Made by a program: the position numbers and the translations under genes
Shown: one piece after another, positions 26,064 through 35,483 of the stretch
How positions within the stretch are numbered: position 1 is the first letter of the stretch
Layout: the number at the start of each line of letters is the position of its first letter
The notes under the pieces: model-generated
Told to the model about the DNA's origin: nothing
What the model saw: only the letters and a program-made list of their open reading frames with translations
Databases searched by the model: none
Origin: Lysinibacillus fusiformis
GTDB lineage: Bacteria; Bacillota; Bacilli; Bacillales_A; Planococcaceae
NCBI RefSeq assembly: GCF_002845985.1
Contig: NZ_PDFK01000005.1
Location: 62,001-126,000, forward strand
Direction: 5' to 3'
Length of the DNA: 64,000 nucleotides

Positions 26064-28802
26064 ATGTTAAATAGATTGAAATTGGGTATACGCTCTAAGA
26101 TTACATTAGGTTATATCGTAATCATTCTTTGCTTACTTGCAGCCGTTGTCATATTAAATAATCAAATTAATTCTTTGCAAAAGGAAAGAAATTATATTAT
26201 TAAGTACGATTCCAATGTTCAAACACTAACCAATGAAATTGAAAAATATATATTGGATATGGAATCGAGTCAGCGAGCTTTCATTATTACAGGCAAGCAA
26301 AGCTATCTTGAGCCTTATAATAAGGCAGCTGATAATTGGAAAATAGATTTTAATGATCTCTATCAGCGAATGACAGATAAACCATCACAGCAGGAAAAAC
26401 TAAAAGAGATAGAGGAAACGATTGAACATTGGATTGCCACTTCGGGAGAGCCAACGATTCAATATAAAAAAGATAATAATATAGAAGCGTTAAATGAGTT
26501 TTTTAAAGTAGATACTGGGCGCCAAGATTTGGAGAAAATGCGTAAGTTATTTGATTCGTTCCGTTCAACTGAAAATGTTTATACACAGGCGAAGGCAAGT
26601 CAATTAGATAAACAAAATAATAAATTAACTAGTGGTTTATTTGGGATTTTAATTTTAGTTTCTATTATAGCAATTGTCATAGCTAGTGGCATTTCACGTT
26701 CTATTGTAAAAACGATAACAGAAGTTACACAAACCATACAAGAAATCGCAGCTACAAAAGGTGATTTTACAAGAAGAATCTATGTGAATACCAATGATGA
26801 AGTGAATGATCTTGCTAATGCAACGAATATACTGCTAGAGTCAGTCGAAAAGAGAGAATGGCTACAAAGCAATATTGCGGAAATTGTGACAAAATATCAA
26901 GGAGTTTCAGCCATCACAAAATTGGCCGAGACCTTCCTGTCAGAAATCGCGCAGAAAACAGAGGCATCCCTTGGTGCATTTTATGTTCGTGAAGTAACAG
27001 AGGACCAAGTACAATTTGTGAAAAAGGCTGCATTTGCTGACGGAGATGATCGCGTCGGTATGGAAAGCTTTAAAATAGGACAAGGATTAATTGGCCAATG
27101 TGCATTAGAAAAACGAATGTTATTTTATGATAATATTCCGCAAGACTATCGTTTAATCAGAACAGGATTAGGCGAGGTAAGACCGCATAATATTTTATTA
27201 ATTCCTGTCATTTTTGAAAATGAAGTGATAGCAGTTGCAGAAATAGCGACAATGACTAAATTTAGTAAGCTACAGCAAGAATTAGTAAAGCAGGTCACAG
27301 AAACTTTTGGGCTAACAGTGAATAGTGTTTTAGGACGCATGGAAATTGTTCGTCTATTGAATGAATCTAGAGCAATGACTGAGGAGTTACAAGTTCAATC
27401 AGAAGAGCTGCAGACACAATCAGAAGAATTACAAATGCAGACCGAAGAGCTGACAATGATTAATGAGCAGCTTGAAGAACGTACAAAAGAGGCAGAGTCT
27501 AAATCAAGAGAGCTAGAAAAGGCGAAAAAGGAATTAGAAGAAAGTGCCGAGCAGCTTATCTTGAATTCAAACTACAAATCCGAGTTTTTAGCAAACATGT
27601 CACATGAATTAAGAACACCTTTAAACAGCATATTAATTTTATCGGAGATGCTAGCAGAAAATAGTCAACAAAATCTAACAGACGAGGAAATAGAGTATGC
27701 TCAAGTCATTCATTCTTCTGGAGAGGACTTACTTGCTTTAATTAATGATATTTTAGATTTATCAAAAGTCGAGGCAGGAAAGCTTGATATTATTTTTAAT
27801 GAAGTGAACATGAGCGAAGTACCTGTACAAATTGAACATACCTTTGCACCTGTTGCGATGAAGAAGAATTTAGCATTCCATATTTCAAAGGCAGATCATG
27901 TTGTAGATGTATTCTATACAGATGAAAAGAGATTCCATCAAATCATAAAGAATTTATTATCCAATGCCTTTAAATTTACGGAACATGGTTCGGTAAATTT
28001 AGCTATTCATCAGCTTACACCACAGCAGTTAACAAATAATATGCAGGATATAAGTACAGATTGGCTTGAAATTACTGTATCAGATACGGGGATAGGTATT
28101 CCAAAAGACAAGCATCAGCTTATTTTTGAATCATTCCAGCAAGCCGATGGCGCTACGGTTCGAAAATATGGTGGGACTGGACTTGGTCTTTCTATTTGTA
28201 AGGAGTTTGCTAAATTGCTTGGTGGTTGGATTACGCTGCAAAGTGCTGAAGGACAGGGGAGTAGCTTTACGTTAACGATTCCAAGCTTACCAAATGGAAT
28301 CGAAGAGGAGCATTGTCAAAAGCTTGCCATGAACGAAGTGGCCGTTACATTGGTAGAGGAGCCAATTGCAGAGCAGTCAAAGGAAATAGAGGGAGCCCTT
28401 CAACAAGAGGTAGAGGTTTTCCAAGGGAAAAATATTTTAATAGTAGATGATGATAACCGTAATATTTATGCATTAAAAACGGCATTAGAAAAAAGAGGTA
28501 TGAGCATTCTAGTTGCTAAAGATGGGCTTGAATGCTTAGAGGTAATGCATGCTCATCCTGACATCGACCTCGTTCTGATGGATATAATGATGCCGAATAT
28601 GGATGGCTATGAAGCGATGACTATTATTCGACAACAAATGAAAAGAATAGACTTACCGATCATTGCATTGACGGCAAAGGCTATGAAAAATGACCGTGAT
28701 AAATCATTGCAGGCTGGCGCATCTGATTATATTAGCAAGCCATTAAATTTAGATCAATTACTATCGGTCTTAAGAGTCTGGCTCGTTTCTAAAGGGAGTT
28801 AA
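26064..28802 (+). CDS. Hybrid sensor histidine kinase (CHASE3-HAMP-GAF-HisKA-HATPase-REC)
   Basis: 912 residues. TM1 (about 14-32), an extracytoplasmic CHASE3-like helical domain (about 35-185, with MESSQRAFIITGKQSYLEPY), TM2 (about 188-210), HAMP (to about 262), a GAF domain (about 275-420), and a heptad coiled coil rich in SEELQTQSEELQMQTEEL. The HisKA box is FLANMSHELRTPLNS with the phospho-His near residue 514. HATPase boxes are NLLSNAFKFTE, DTGIGIP and GGTGLGLSICKEFAKLLGG. A C-terminal receiver has the phospho-acceptor Asp near 840 (LVLMDIMMPNMDGY). It overlaps the next gene, cheR, by one base (TAATG), so both are one unit. Confidence 0.93.
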   Translation: MLNRLKLGIRSKITLGYIVIILCLLAAVVILNNQINSLQKERNYIIKYDSNVQTLTNEIEKYILDMESSQRAFIITGKQSYLEPYNKAADNWKIDFNDLYQRMTDKPSQQEKLKEIEETIEHWIATSGEPTIQYKKDNNIEALNEFFKVDTGRQDLEKMRKLFDSFRSTENVYTQAKASQLDKQNNKLTSGLFGILILVSIIAIVIASGISRSIVKTITEVTQTIQEIAATKGDFTRRIYVNTNDEVNDLANATNILLESVEKREWLQSNIAEIVTKYQGVSAITKLAETFLSEIAQKTEASLGAFYVREVTEDQVQFVKKAAFADGDDRVGMESFKIGQGLIGQCALEKRMLFYDNIPQDYRLIRTGLGEVRPHNILLIPVIFENEVIAVAEIATMTKFSKLQQELVKQVTETFGLTVNSVLGRMEIVRLLNESRAMTEELQVQSEELQTQSEELQMQTEELTMINEQLEERTKEAESKSRELEKAKKELEESAEQLILNSNYKSEFLANMSHELRTPLNSILILSEMLAENSQQNLTDEEIEYAQVIHSSGEDLLALINDILDLSKVEAGKLDIIFNEVNMSEVPVQIEHTFAPVAMKKNLAFHISKADHVVDVFYTDEKRFHQIIKNLLSNAFKFTEHGSVNLAIHQLTPQQLTNNMQDISTDWLEITVSDTGIGIPKDKHQLIFESFQQADGATVRKYGGTGLGLSICKEFAKLLGGWITLQSAEGQGSSFTLTIPSLPNGIEEEHCQKLAMNEVAVTLVEEPIAEQSKEIEGALQQEVEVFQGKNILIVDDDNRNIYALKTALEKRGMSILVAKDGLECLEVMHAHPDIDLVLMDIMMPNMDGYEAMTIIRQQMKRIDLPIIALTAKAMKNDRDKSLQAGASDYISKPLNLDQLLSVLRVWLVSKGS

Positions 28803-29662
28803 TGAACATGGAGCAATTTCAGCCTTTGGAGCAAAAAATACAATTAAATAAACAAACAAATTTAGAAATTGATTTATTACTAGAGGCTATTTATCGTTTA
28901 TCAGGCTATGATTTTCGTCAATACAATCGTTCATCCATTTCACGTAGAATTTATAATAGGATGGGGATCAATAACATTCCAACGATTTCCCGGGTACTAG
29001 AAAAGGTCATTCATGATCAAGAATTTTTAGAGCAGATGTTGAATGATTTTTCGATAAATGTAACCGAGATGTTTCGTAATCCTAGCTTTTTTAAAGCTTT
29101 TCGTGAAAAAGTAATCCCCATTTTAAGAGAGTATCCAGAAATACGTATTTGGCATGCTGGGTGTGCGACAGGTGAGGAAGTATATTCTATGGCTATTTTA
29201 CTTCAGGAAGAGGGGCTTATAGAGAGGTCTATTATTTATGCAACAGATATGAATGAGCAAGTATTAGAAAAAGCGAAGAAAGGGGCTTTCCCTATTCATA
29301 AAATGCAGGCATATACGAAAAACTATATGCTTGCTGGAGGAGCCCATGCGTTTTCAGAATACTATCAAACAGATTATCAATATGCTTACTTCCATCCAAC
29401 ACTATTGAAAAATATTATTTTTGCTCAGCATAATTTAGTAACGGATCATTCCTTTAATGAGTTTCATGTTGTCTTGTGCAGAAATGTCCTGATTTATTTT
29501 TCACCTAAGCTACAGAGCCAGGTACACCACTTGTTTTATGAGAGTCTAAGTGACAAGGGATTTTTATGCTTAGGGGATAAAGAAACATTGCGGTTTGAAG
29601 AGATTATTTCAAAATATCGAGAAATCGTAGGCTACGAAAGAATTTATCAAAAAATGTATTAA
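28802..29662 (+). CDS. CheR-type protein-glutamate O-methyltransferase
   Basis: 286 residues. The N-terminal four-helix region (YRLSGYDFRQYNRSSISRRIYNRM) and the SAM-binding Rossmann core (IRIWHAGCATGEEVYSMAILL), with FHVVLCRNVLIYF later, define CheR. It methylates glutamates of chemoreceptors or related coiled-coil sensors. Here it is coupled to a hybrid kinase with a long coiled coil and not to cheA/cheB. It may therefore methylate that kinase or feed a non-chemotaxis pathway; this is inference. Ribosome site AAGGGAG lies inside the kinase tail. Confidence 0.9.
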   Translation: MNMEQFQPLEQKIQLNKQTNLEIDLLLEAIYRLSGYDFRQYNRSSISRRIYNRMGINNIPTISRVLEKVIHDQEFLEQMLNDFSINVTEMFRNPSFFKAFREKVIPILREYPEIRIWHAGCATGEEVYSMAILLQEEGLIERSIIYATDMNEQVLEKAKKGAFPIHKMQAYTKNYMLAGGAHAFSEYYQTDYQYAYFHPTLLKNIIFAQHNLVTDHSFNEFHVVLCRNVLIYFSPKLQSQVHHLFYESLSDKGFLCLGDKETLRFEEIISKYREIVGYERIYQKMY

Positions 29663-29668
29663 TGAGTA

Positions 29669-29703
29669 AGAGGCTATCTTCATGTGATAGCCTCTGCTTT
29701 TTA
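29669..29703. terminator. Bidirectional terminator between cheR-like and REC-PP2C genes
   Basis: AGAGGCTATC (29669-29678) pairs perfectly with GATAGCCTCT (29686-29695), with a T-rich tract after it. Confidence 0.8.
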
Positions 29704-29704
29704 T

Positions 29705-30853
29705 TTATATGGAAGTAGTGCTAGCTTGAATCATTAATACACACATATCATCAGGCTGGTTTTCTTGTTTATCTTTAGGTAATAGGTTGTCAATGAGGCA
29801 TTGTGAATAATCCCACTTAGTGGATGTTAGCGTTTGCAAATGCTTTTCTGATTCGATTTCACAGGGGCCCATTGCCTCTAAAACACCATCTGTAAATAAC
29901 ACAATTTGAATATCTTGTTCATATTGAATACATTGCTTTTGAACTTTCATTTCATCGAAAAAGCCGACCGCACAGCTACCTTGATTTAATGGAATACATG
30001 TTTTTTCATCTATTAGTGCGTATCCAGGAGGGTGACCAGCGTTTATGTATTCGACTGTTTTTTGCTCTGTATCAATGATGAAATAAATCGCTGTAAAATA
30101 ATAAAGATTATTATCTTTTCCATCTTGTAAAAGAGTCATATAACGATTCAGTTCTTTGATGACAAGCTCTGGGTCGTTTAGTTGTTTAACGGCCTCTCTT
30201 AAAACAGAGGAGATAAACATACAAACAAGCGCTGCAGATATACCGTGACCCATCATATCCAATAAAATGATAGCATAGCGATGATCGTCTATTTTGTACC
30301 AATAATACATATCGCCTGCTAAATTAGAGGATGGTAGATAAGAAACTTCTATCCGGATATCCTTCTCGTTTAATGGTGGACTGAGCAGGCTTCGTTGTAC
30401 ATGAGTGGCTAGATCTAGTTCATATTGAATTTTCTTGTCATGCTGGGTGTGCCAGTCTAATTCAGCTTTTAAGCGTAAGGCAACACGAATTCTTGCAAGC
30501 AGCTCCGTTTTATTAATTGGTTTTGTAATATAATCTACGCCACCAATGTCTAGTGCTTCTGCTAGTTTGTTTTTATCTTCCAGTGCTGTGACAAATATGA
30601 TTTGAATATCTTTCAATCTTTCATTTTGCTTAATGCGTTTGCAGGCCTCAATACCATCTACTTCCGGCATCATAATGTCTAACAATATTAAATCTACAGA
30701 ATTTCCTGTTGGATTTGGTGCATCTAATTGTAAATAATCAAATAGCTCATAAGCAGATGAAAGAGAAACACAGTTATCATAACCTGCATTTTTTAGTATT
30801 TTTTCAATGACAAATAGATTGACTTGATTGTCATCTACTAGAAGAATGGTCAT
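29705..30853 (-). CDS. Response regulator with PP2C/SpoIIE-type phosphatase output
   Basis: 382 residues. Residues 1-125 are a receiver with Asp59 (LILLDIMMPEVDGIEA) and the conserved Lys in YITKPIN. A coiled linker leads to a PPM/SpoIIE phosphatase domain (about 160-378) with metal-binding motifs LAGDMYYW, DMMGHGISAAL, NAGHPPGY and FTDGVLEA. Such proteins dephosphorylate anti-anti-sigma factors (RsbU-like) or regulate chemosensory partners. It converges on the hybrid kinase/CheR pair across a shared terminator, so the kinase's phosphate may end here. No anti-sigma gene lies nearby. Confidence 0.9.
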   Translation of the reverse strand: MTILLVDDNQVNLFVIEKILKNAGYDNCVSLSSAYELFDYLQLDAPNPTGNSVDLILLDIMMPEVDGIEACKRIKQNERLKDIQIIFVTALEDKNKLAEALDIGGVDYITKPINKTELLARIRVALRLKAELDWHTQHDKKIQYELDLATHVQRSLLSPPLNEKDIRIEVSYLPSSNLAGDMYYWYKIDDHRYAIILLDMMGHGISAALVCMFISSVLREAVKQLNDPELVIKELNRYMTLLQDGKDNNLYYFTAIYFIIDTEQKTVEYINAGHPPGYALIDEKTCIPLNQGSCAVGFFDEMKVQKQCIQYEQDIQIVLFTDGVLEAMGPCEIESEKHLQTLTSTKWDYSQCLIDNLLPKDKQENQPDDMCVLMIQASTTSI

Positions 30854-30976
30854 AGTTAATTCCCCTTACTCTGATTGAATTGTGCAGATTATTCATGTAT
30901 ATAAAATACTTTCAACTTTATCATTATACAAAACATCAGAGAATAAAGGTATTTTAGCGATTTGAAGAGGGGGATT

Positions 30977-31984
30977 TTATACTTTCGCTTTTTTAAATCC
31001 TTGATAAATATCAAATGCATTTGCTAAAACAGCAATAATTATACTGACGAGTAAGATTTTATCTATAGTATAGGCAACCTTAGCGGATGTTGTTTCTAGG
31101 ATAGCAGCCATGTAGGGAATCGAGGCACTATGAATAAAATCTTGGTGTATCGCCATTAAAATAAAGACGATCGTTCCTACACTTTGAAGTAGTGCATTCG
31201 TGATGGCGATGAGCATTGTCCACTGACCAGCACGCCATTTTATAAAGGTTAATGCGAGACTAAGAACAATACATAATAAGACGATAGGAGCAAATGATTG
31301 TAAAACATTTTGATTAAAGATTGGCATAACAAATTTCAAGCTACCATTGTCATTCGTTGTATAAATCCCTAAAAGACGATAAGCATTCCAATAGACAAAA
31401 GAAAATATTAGAATTCCAGCTAGGCTAAAAATCGTATCACTTAAAGTAATGACTTTAACTTTGGGAATGGGTTTCATTTTAACTAAATCATCAGGAGACC
31501 ATTGCTTGGCGTTTTTCAAAAAGGGTAAATGAATCTTTTCAGAACCAGAGCGCTCGATGATGATGAAAACAACGGTAATCCAAAACAATACGTGAAATAT
31601 TACAGCAATAATCGCCACAATAATCATGGCAAATGCCGAAATAATGGTTGAAAGAAGCGCTTCTTCACCTGAATAGAGCACAATTTTTTGGATTACATGA
31701 ATAATAACCGTAATGAAAATAGCCCAAGGCATAACTAGCTTGATTGTTCTTGTATATTGATCAAAAATCTCTGGGCCAATTAAAAAACGAGGTGTATCCT
31801 GAAAGCTTGCCGCAACTTCGGTAGGACTTCCAAGTTTTTGGAGTACATCCTTAACATCGGATTCAGAATAGGACTCAGGCAGCATATCCTCAATCGTAGC
31901 TTTTAGTTCAAGCTTTATGTCTTCACGCTTATTCTTATGTAGCCTTTTAGACACTTCGTGAATATACGAATCAATTAAAGACAT
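30977..31984 (-). CDS. HAAS-domain multi-pass membrane protein
   Basis: 335 residues. Residues 1-65 form a HAAS/DUF1700-like helical domain (YIHEVSKRLHKNKREDIKLELKATIEDMLPE...VLQKLGSPTEVAASF). The remainder has about seven hydrophobic helices in pairs. These proteins are usually partnered with PadR regulators; no padR is adjacent here, the nearest being the separate operon at 24.2 kb. RBS GGAGGAAA precedes the start. Function unknown. Confidence 0.75.
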   Translation of the reverse strand: MSLIDSYIHEVSKRLHKNKREDIKLELKATIEDMLPESYSESDVKDVLQKLGSPTEVAASFQDTPRFLIGPEIFDQYTRTIKLVMPWAIFITVIIHVIQKIVLYSGEEALLSTIISAFAMIIVAIIAVIFHVLFWITVVFIIIERSGSEKIHLPFLKNAKQWSPDDLVKMKPIPKVKVITLSDTIFSLAGILIFSFVYWNAYRLLGIYTTNDNGSLKFVMPIFNQNVLQSFAPIVLLCIVLSLALTFIKWRAGQWTMLIAITNALLQSVGTIVFILMAIHQDFIHSASIPYMAAILETTSAKVAYTIDKILLVSIIIAVLANAFDIYQGFKKAKV

Positions 31985-32109
31985 TTATTTTCCTCCTTTA
32001 ATCATTTTCATTGTTCATTATTTCGGTGTATAGGTTATTTGTGGGATATAAAAATTAATATGAAAAATGCACAAACAACATGCAACACTTTGAAAATGGA
32101 GGGGATATG

Positions 32110-32495
32110 ATGAGAGTAATAGAGAAGTTATTAAAAGAACAAGATGTTTTAGACTTTCTGAATATCGTTGTAAAAGACTATCCAGGAAGAATGGGACAAA
32201 AGAGCAGCTGAAAAATCGCTTGATAATTTTTTTCAGTATTATGGACTTTGGGAAAATGACAAACTCATTGGTGGTATGCAACTACATGACTTTCAATTGA
32301 ACCTGTTTTCTAGTAATTGGTGGGTAGGGCTTGTTGCAGTTGTTTTATTACATAAAAAGAGAAGGTTGCTAAAGAACTCATCTAACATCTCTTTCAAATT
32401 TTTTTAGCAAAAAACATTCATTTTGTTGTTTTGTTTCCGTTTATTTTTATAAGAAAATGGGTTTTGGCTCTGGACCGAGCTTTCTTCGCTGGTGA
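32110..32495 (+). pseudogene. Decayed GNAT (Eis-like) N-acetyltransferase gene
   Basis: The remnant starts MRVIEKLLKEQDVLDFLNIV, then shifts frame to EEWDKRAAEKSLDNFF...NDKLIGGMQLHDFQLNLFSS and VAVVLLHKKRR. It shifts again to AKNIHFVVLFPF and finally to FYKKMGFGSGPSFLRW. Read together they reconstruct an Eis-type acetyltransferase N-domain (LHDF, VAVxLLHKK and FYKKMGFG are its hallmarks). At least three frameshifts and one internal stop are present, and the C-terminal part is missing. 32496-32611 holds nothing recognisable. Confidence 0.8.
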
Positions 32496-32611
32496 TGGGT
32501 GTAGTAACGATCCAAGAGCTATATTTATAAGACTTATTGCAGTTTTTCTATGTGTTTGAAAAGCCTACATGTATTTCGACATTTTAGAATAGGAATAGCT
32601 CTTACTACCGG

Positions 32612-33067
32612 TCAGTGCTCCTTTTTTATAAAAATAGAAGATCGCGTTGGTCTTTCAAGTGGTGTGATATTAATAATAAAATAGCTTATGATTAATATCA
32701 GGATAATCAATGAATAAATTAAAGTGTTTAGAGGGTGATCATGCTCCACAATAATTAAACGAATCATCGCTGTGATACCTATATATATAAAGTAGCGCAG
32801 TGGAAAATGATAATCCTCTTTAAAATATTTAATAATCATTGTGATGAACTCAAAATATAAGAAGAAAATAAGAATATTGGCAAGGAATAATTTATAATCG
32901 CCACCTTCCTTGGCGAAGATTAATATTTTAAGAAATTCGATTAGCTCCTTAAAAAGCAAAAATGATAGGATAAGAGCTAGTAGCACAAGGCAAACGTTGA
33001 GAAATAGCTGTAGAGATTTCGGCACAGCTTTAATGAGCTGCGAATAAGTAAAATTTTTTTGATTCAT
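32612..33067 (-). CDS. psiE: PsiE-like phosphate-starvation-inducible membrane protein
   Basis: 151 residues from the ATG at 33067, preceded by GGAGG at six bases; upstream in-frame codons lack a ribosome site. Four hydrophobic helices, with LFKELIEFLKILI and ITMIIKYFKEDYHFPLRYFIYIGITAMIRLIIVEHDHP, which resemble the PsiE family. Family members respond to phosphate limitation, but the molecular role is unknown. Transcribed alone. Confidence 0.75.
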   Translation of the reverse strand: MNQKNFTYSQLIKAVPKSLQLFLNVCLVLLALILSFLLFKELIEFLKILIFAKEGGDYKLFLANILIFFLYFEFITMIIKYFKEDYHFPLRYFIYIGITAMIRLIIVEHDHPLNTLIYSLIILILIISYFIINITPLERPTRSSIFIKKEH

Positions 33068-33287
33068 ACATTTCCTCCAATCGAGTGTTAGTATTAGGTT
33101 TGTTAAATACATCATCATATGGCTGAGCAGTGGCTTATTATGATATAAATATAACAATTTGCCGTAAATCTTGTCTTTATTTTTTGTAAAGTTTTGGTAT
33201 ATTTTCATGAAAGAAAGTTTTCAAAATAATTTAGTGGTATGCTAAAATAGATGTGCATGAATATAAAATATAAAAGGGGTTTTTAAA

Positions 33288-33512
33288 ATGGCAAAAGCTG
33301 CAAAAACTGATGCGAAAATTACACCAGAACGTTTAGAAGAAGCGTTAAACGTTCGTGATCGTCTTATTATCGAGCTACTGGTACAAGTACTTGATGAAAA
33401 ATTAGTAATTGAGCGCCCTGTATTACGTGAACGTCTAGGAAACCTTGTAGAACTTGCTGATCATGATGCAGAGCTTAAGGAAACAATCCACGCAGTAATT
33501 AACAAACTATAA
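33288..33512 (+). CDS. Small acidic helical protein of unknown function
   Basis: 74 residues, started at ATG after AAAAGGGG. Soluble and helical: a short Ala/Lys-rich head (MAKAAKTDAKITPERLEEAL) and an amphipathic core (VRDRLIIELLVQVLDEKLVIERPVLRERLGNLVELADHD). An extended -10-like promoter (TATGCTAAAAT, about 33238-33248) and a perfect terminator bracket it, so it is a well-defined single gene. The family was not recognised. Confidence 0.7.
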   Translation: MAKAAKTDAKITPERLEEALNVRDRLIIELLVQVLDEKLVIERPVLRERLGNLVELADHDAELKETIHAVINKL

Positions 33513-33518
33513 TGTTAA

Positions 33519-33555
33519 GAAGAATGCTACGCCTAAACCGTAGCATTCTTTTTTC
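33519..33555. terminator. Terminator after the small helical protein gene (also facing the chemoreceptor gene)
   Basis: AAGAATGCTACG (33520-33531) pairs with CGTAGCATTCTT (33539-33550), followed by a T run. Confidence 0.85.
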
Positions 33556-33558
33556 TTG

Positions 33559-35289
33559 TCATGTAAAGCGTTCTACTAAGTCGTACATGCGCTCTGCCTC
33601 TGTATGAAGTTCCATAGAGGAGTGCATAATCGAGTTCACTGCTGACTTTTGTTCGTCTATGGAAGCATTAATTTGTTCCGTAGCTGCGGCAGATTGAGTA
33701 GCTACACTGGCTATTTCTTTGATAGCATTCATCACCACTATGCGATTTTCCGCCATGTCGTTCATTCCCTCATCTAGTGAAACGAGATGCTTTGTAATAT
33801 CCTGAATGGAGTCTGCTAGGAATGTAAAAGCTCCTTTTACTTCAGTAATCGATATGGCTTGATTTTGTGAAAGTTGGAGCGTGTGTATCATCTTTGCATC
33901 AGAGTTTGCAGTACCCACCTCAATACGTTGTAATAGATTTCTGACACGCGTAGTAGCTTCGTTTGTATCCTCCGATAAATGCCGGACTTCCTCTGCCACA
34001 ATGGCAAAACCTTTACCGTGTTCACCAGCACGCGCTGCCTCTATGCTAGCATTGAGTGCCAAGAGGTTTGTTTGTTCAGATATAGATGTAATTGTTTGTA
34101 CCACTTGATGAATCTCTTTCATTTGATTCGTCAAACTGGAGAAATTAGTTCTTAACTCCTCAATCACCTGTGTGAATTCACTTGAATTTTGCAGTAAACC
34201 TTCTACTTTTTGTCTACCATTTTCTTGTGATGAATTGATGATATTCATATTTTCAGTGATCTCACTATATTTATTTGTAGCAAGTGAAATAAGTGAAGAT
34301 AGTGTTTCAACCTTACTAATGGCCATCTCAGCTTCTTCTGCTTGCACAACAGCCCCTTTAGAGATGTCATTGATTGCTTGATGAATTTCGTCAGCAGAAG
34401 CGGTTGTTTCCTCTGTAATAGCACTAAGCATCTCTGAAGAAACTCTCATCTGAGAGGCGCTATCCTTCGTATTGTTGACCATTTCATATAAGCTATGTTT
34501 CATATTATTCACGTTATTAGCCAGTATACCTAGTTCATCTTTTGTGGTAACAGGTATGTCATCGCCAGTTAGCTTACCTTTAGCAATATCTGAAGTAATC
34601 ACCATGATTTTGCGTATATAGGTAGTCATTCGTCCAGAGAAGAACCAGAAGAGTGCCACACCAATAATCGTTGCAAGGATTGTCATACCAAGTGTGTAAT
34701 AGAAAACATTTTTAGTGCCTGCATTGAAGTCCATTTCGTATGTACCAGCTGCAATGATCCACCCCCAATGTTCGTCCATTTCTACATAAGTAATTTTAGG
34801 AGCAACGATTTCAGGGGTGGAGGGTAGTGCCCAATCATAACGGACATATCCTCCCCCAGCCTTAGCTGCTTCAATCATTTCGCGTACAAAATAGCGTCCA
34901 TCCTCTGTTTGTAAATCAGCAATATTTTGCCCTTCAAGAGATGGATGCGTTTCGACTATGCCGCTATCTTGAAAGGCATAGAAATAAAAATTATCCCCAT
35001 ATTTAACAGGATTATCGATGGATCGTTTATTGTCTTCAACTCTTTTACCAACAATTTGTGTTCTTGCACTTTCCTGAGCTTCCTCTAACGTTATATTTCC
35101 CTTTTGAACTTGAGCATCTAATTGTGCAATTAATTCAAGAATACCTAGTGTGCCATTTTTAAGACTTTGTCGACCTACTTGATCTAGTTCACCTTTCACT
35201 ACGATGTAATTGACGGTTCCAACTAGTACTGTTGATATTAGAATAACTATAATGGCAAGACTAACAAGTTTATTACGTACTGATTTCAT
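33559..35289 (-). CDS. Methyl-accepting chemotaxis protein with single Cache domain
   Basis: 576 residues from the ATG at 35289, preceded by GGAGG. TM1 (about 8-28), an extracellular sCache_2-like domain (about 35-185; YGDNFYFYAFQDSGIVETHPSLEGQN and HWGWIIAAGTYEMDF), TM2 (about 190-212), HAMP, then a cytoplasmic signalling hairpin with [38 protein letters not shown]. It should sense a small organic acid or similar ligand outside the cell and signal to CheA. Monocistronic. Confidence 0.93.
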   Translation of the reverse strand: MKSVRNKLVSLAIIVILISTVLVGTVNYIVVKGELDQVGRQSLKNGTLGILELIAQLDAQVQKGNITLEEAQESARTQIVGKRVEDNKRSIDNPVKYGDNFYFYAFQDSGIVETHPSLEGQNIADLQTEDGRYFVREMIEAAKAGGGYVRYDWALPSTPEIVAPKITYVEMDEHWGWIIAAGTYEMDFNAGTKNVFYYTLGMTILATIIGVALFWFFSGRMTTYIRKIMVITSDIAKGKLTGDDIPVTTKDELGILANNVNNMKHSLYEMVNNTKDSASQMRVSSEMLSAITEETTASADEIHQAINDISKGAVVQAEEAEMAISKVETLSSLISLATNKYSEITENMNIINSSQENGRQKVEGLLQNSSEFTQVIEELRTNFSSLTNQMKEIHQVVQTITSISEQTNLLALNASIEAARAGEHGKGFAIVAEEVRHLSEDTNEATTRVRNLLQRIEVGTANSDAKMIHTLQLSQNQAISITEVKGAFTFLADSIQDITKHLVSLDEGMNDMAENRIVVMNAIKEIASVATQSAAATEQINASIDEQKSAVNSIMHSSMELHTEAERMYDLVERFT

Positions 35290-35438
35290 GAAACAAAACC
35301 TCCGTTCCTCCAATATAGTTATATTATAATATATAGTTTTCTAATAAAATAGAAAATTCTGATAATAAATGTCATATTTTAATATACTATGTATTCATGA
35401 TGCTTATAGAACAATTGATGGGGAAGGTCTCATAAGAG

Positions 35439-35475
35439 AACCCCAATAAAGAACAAGTAGTTCTTTATCGGGGTT
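35439..35475 (-). terminator. Terminator of guaC
   Basis: AACCCC plus ATAAAGAAC (35439-35454) pairs with GTTCTTTAT plus GGGGTT (35460-35475) with one internal mismatch, just past the guaC stop on the minus strand. Confidence 0.75.
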
Positions 35476-35483
35476 ACTATGGA

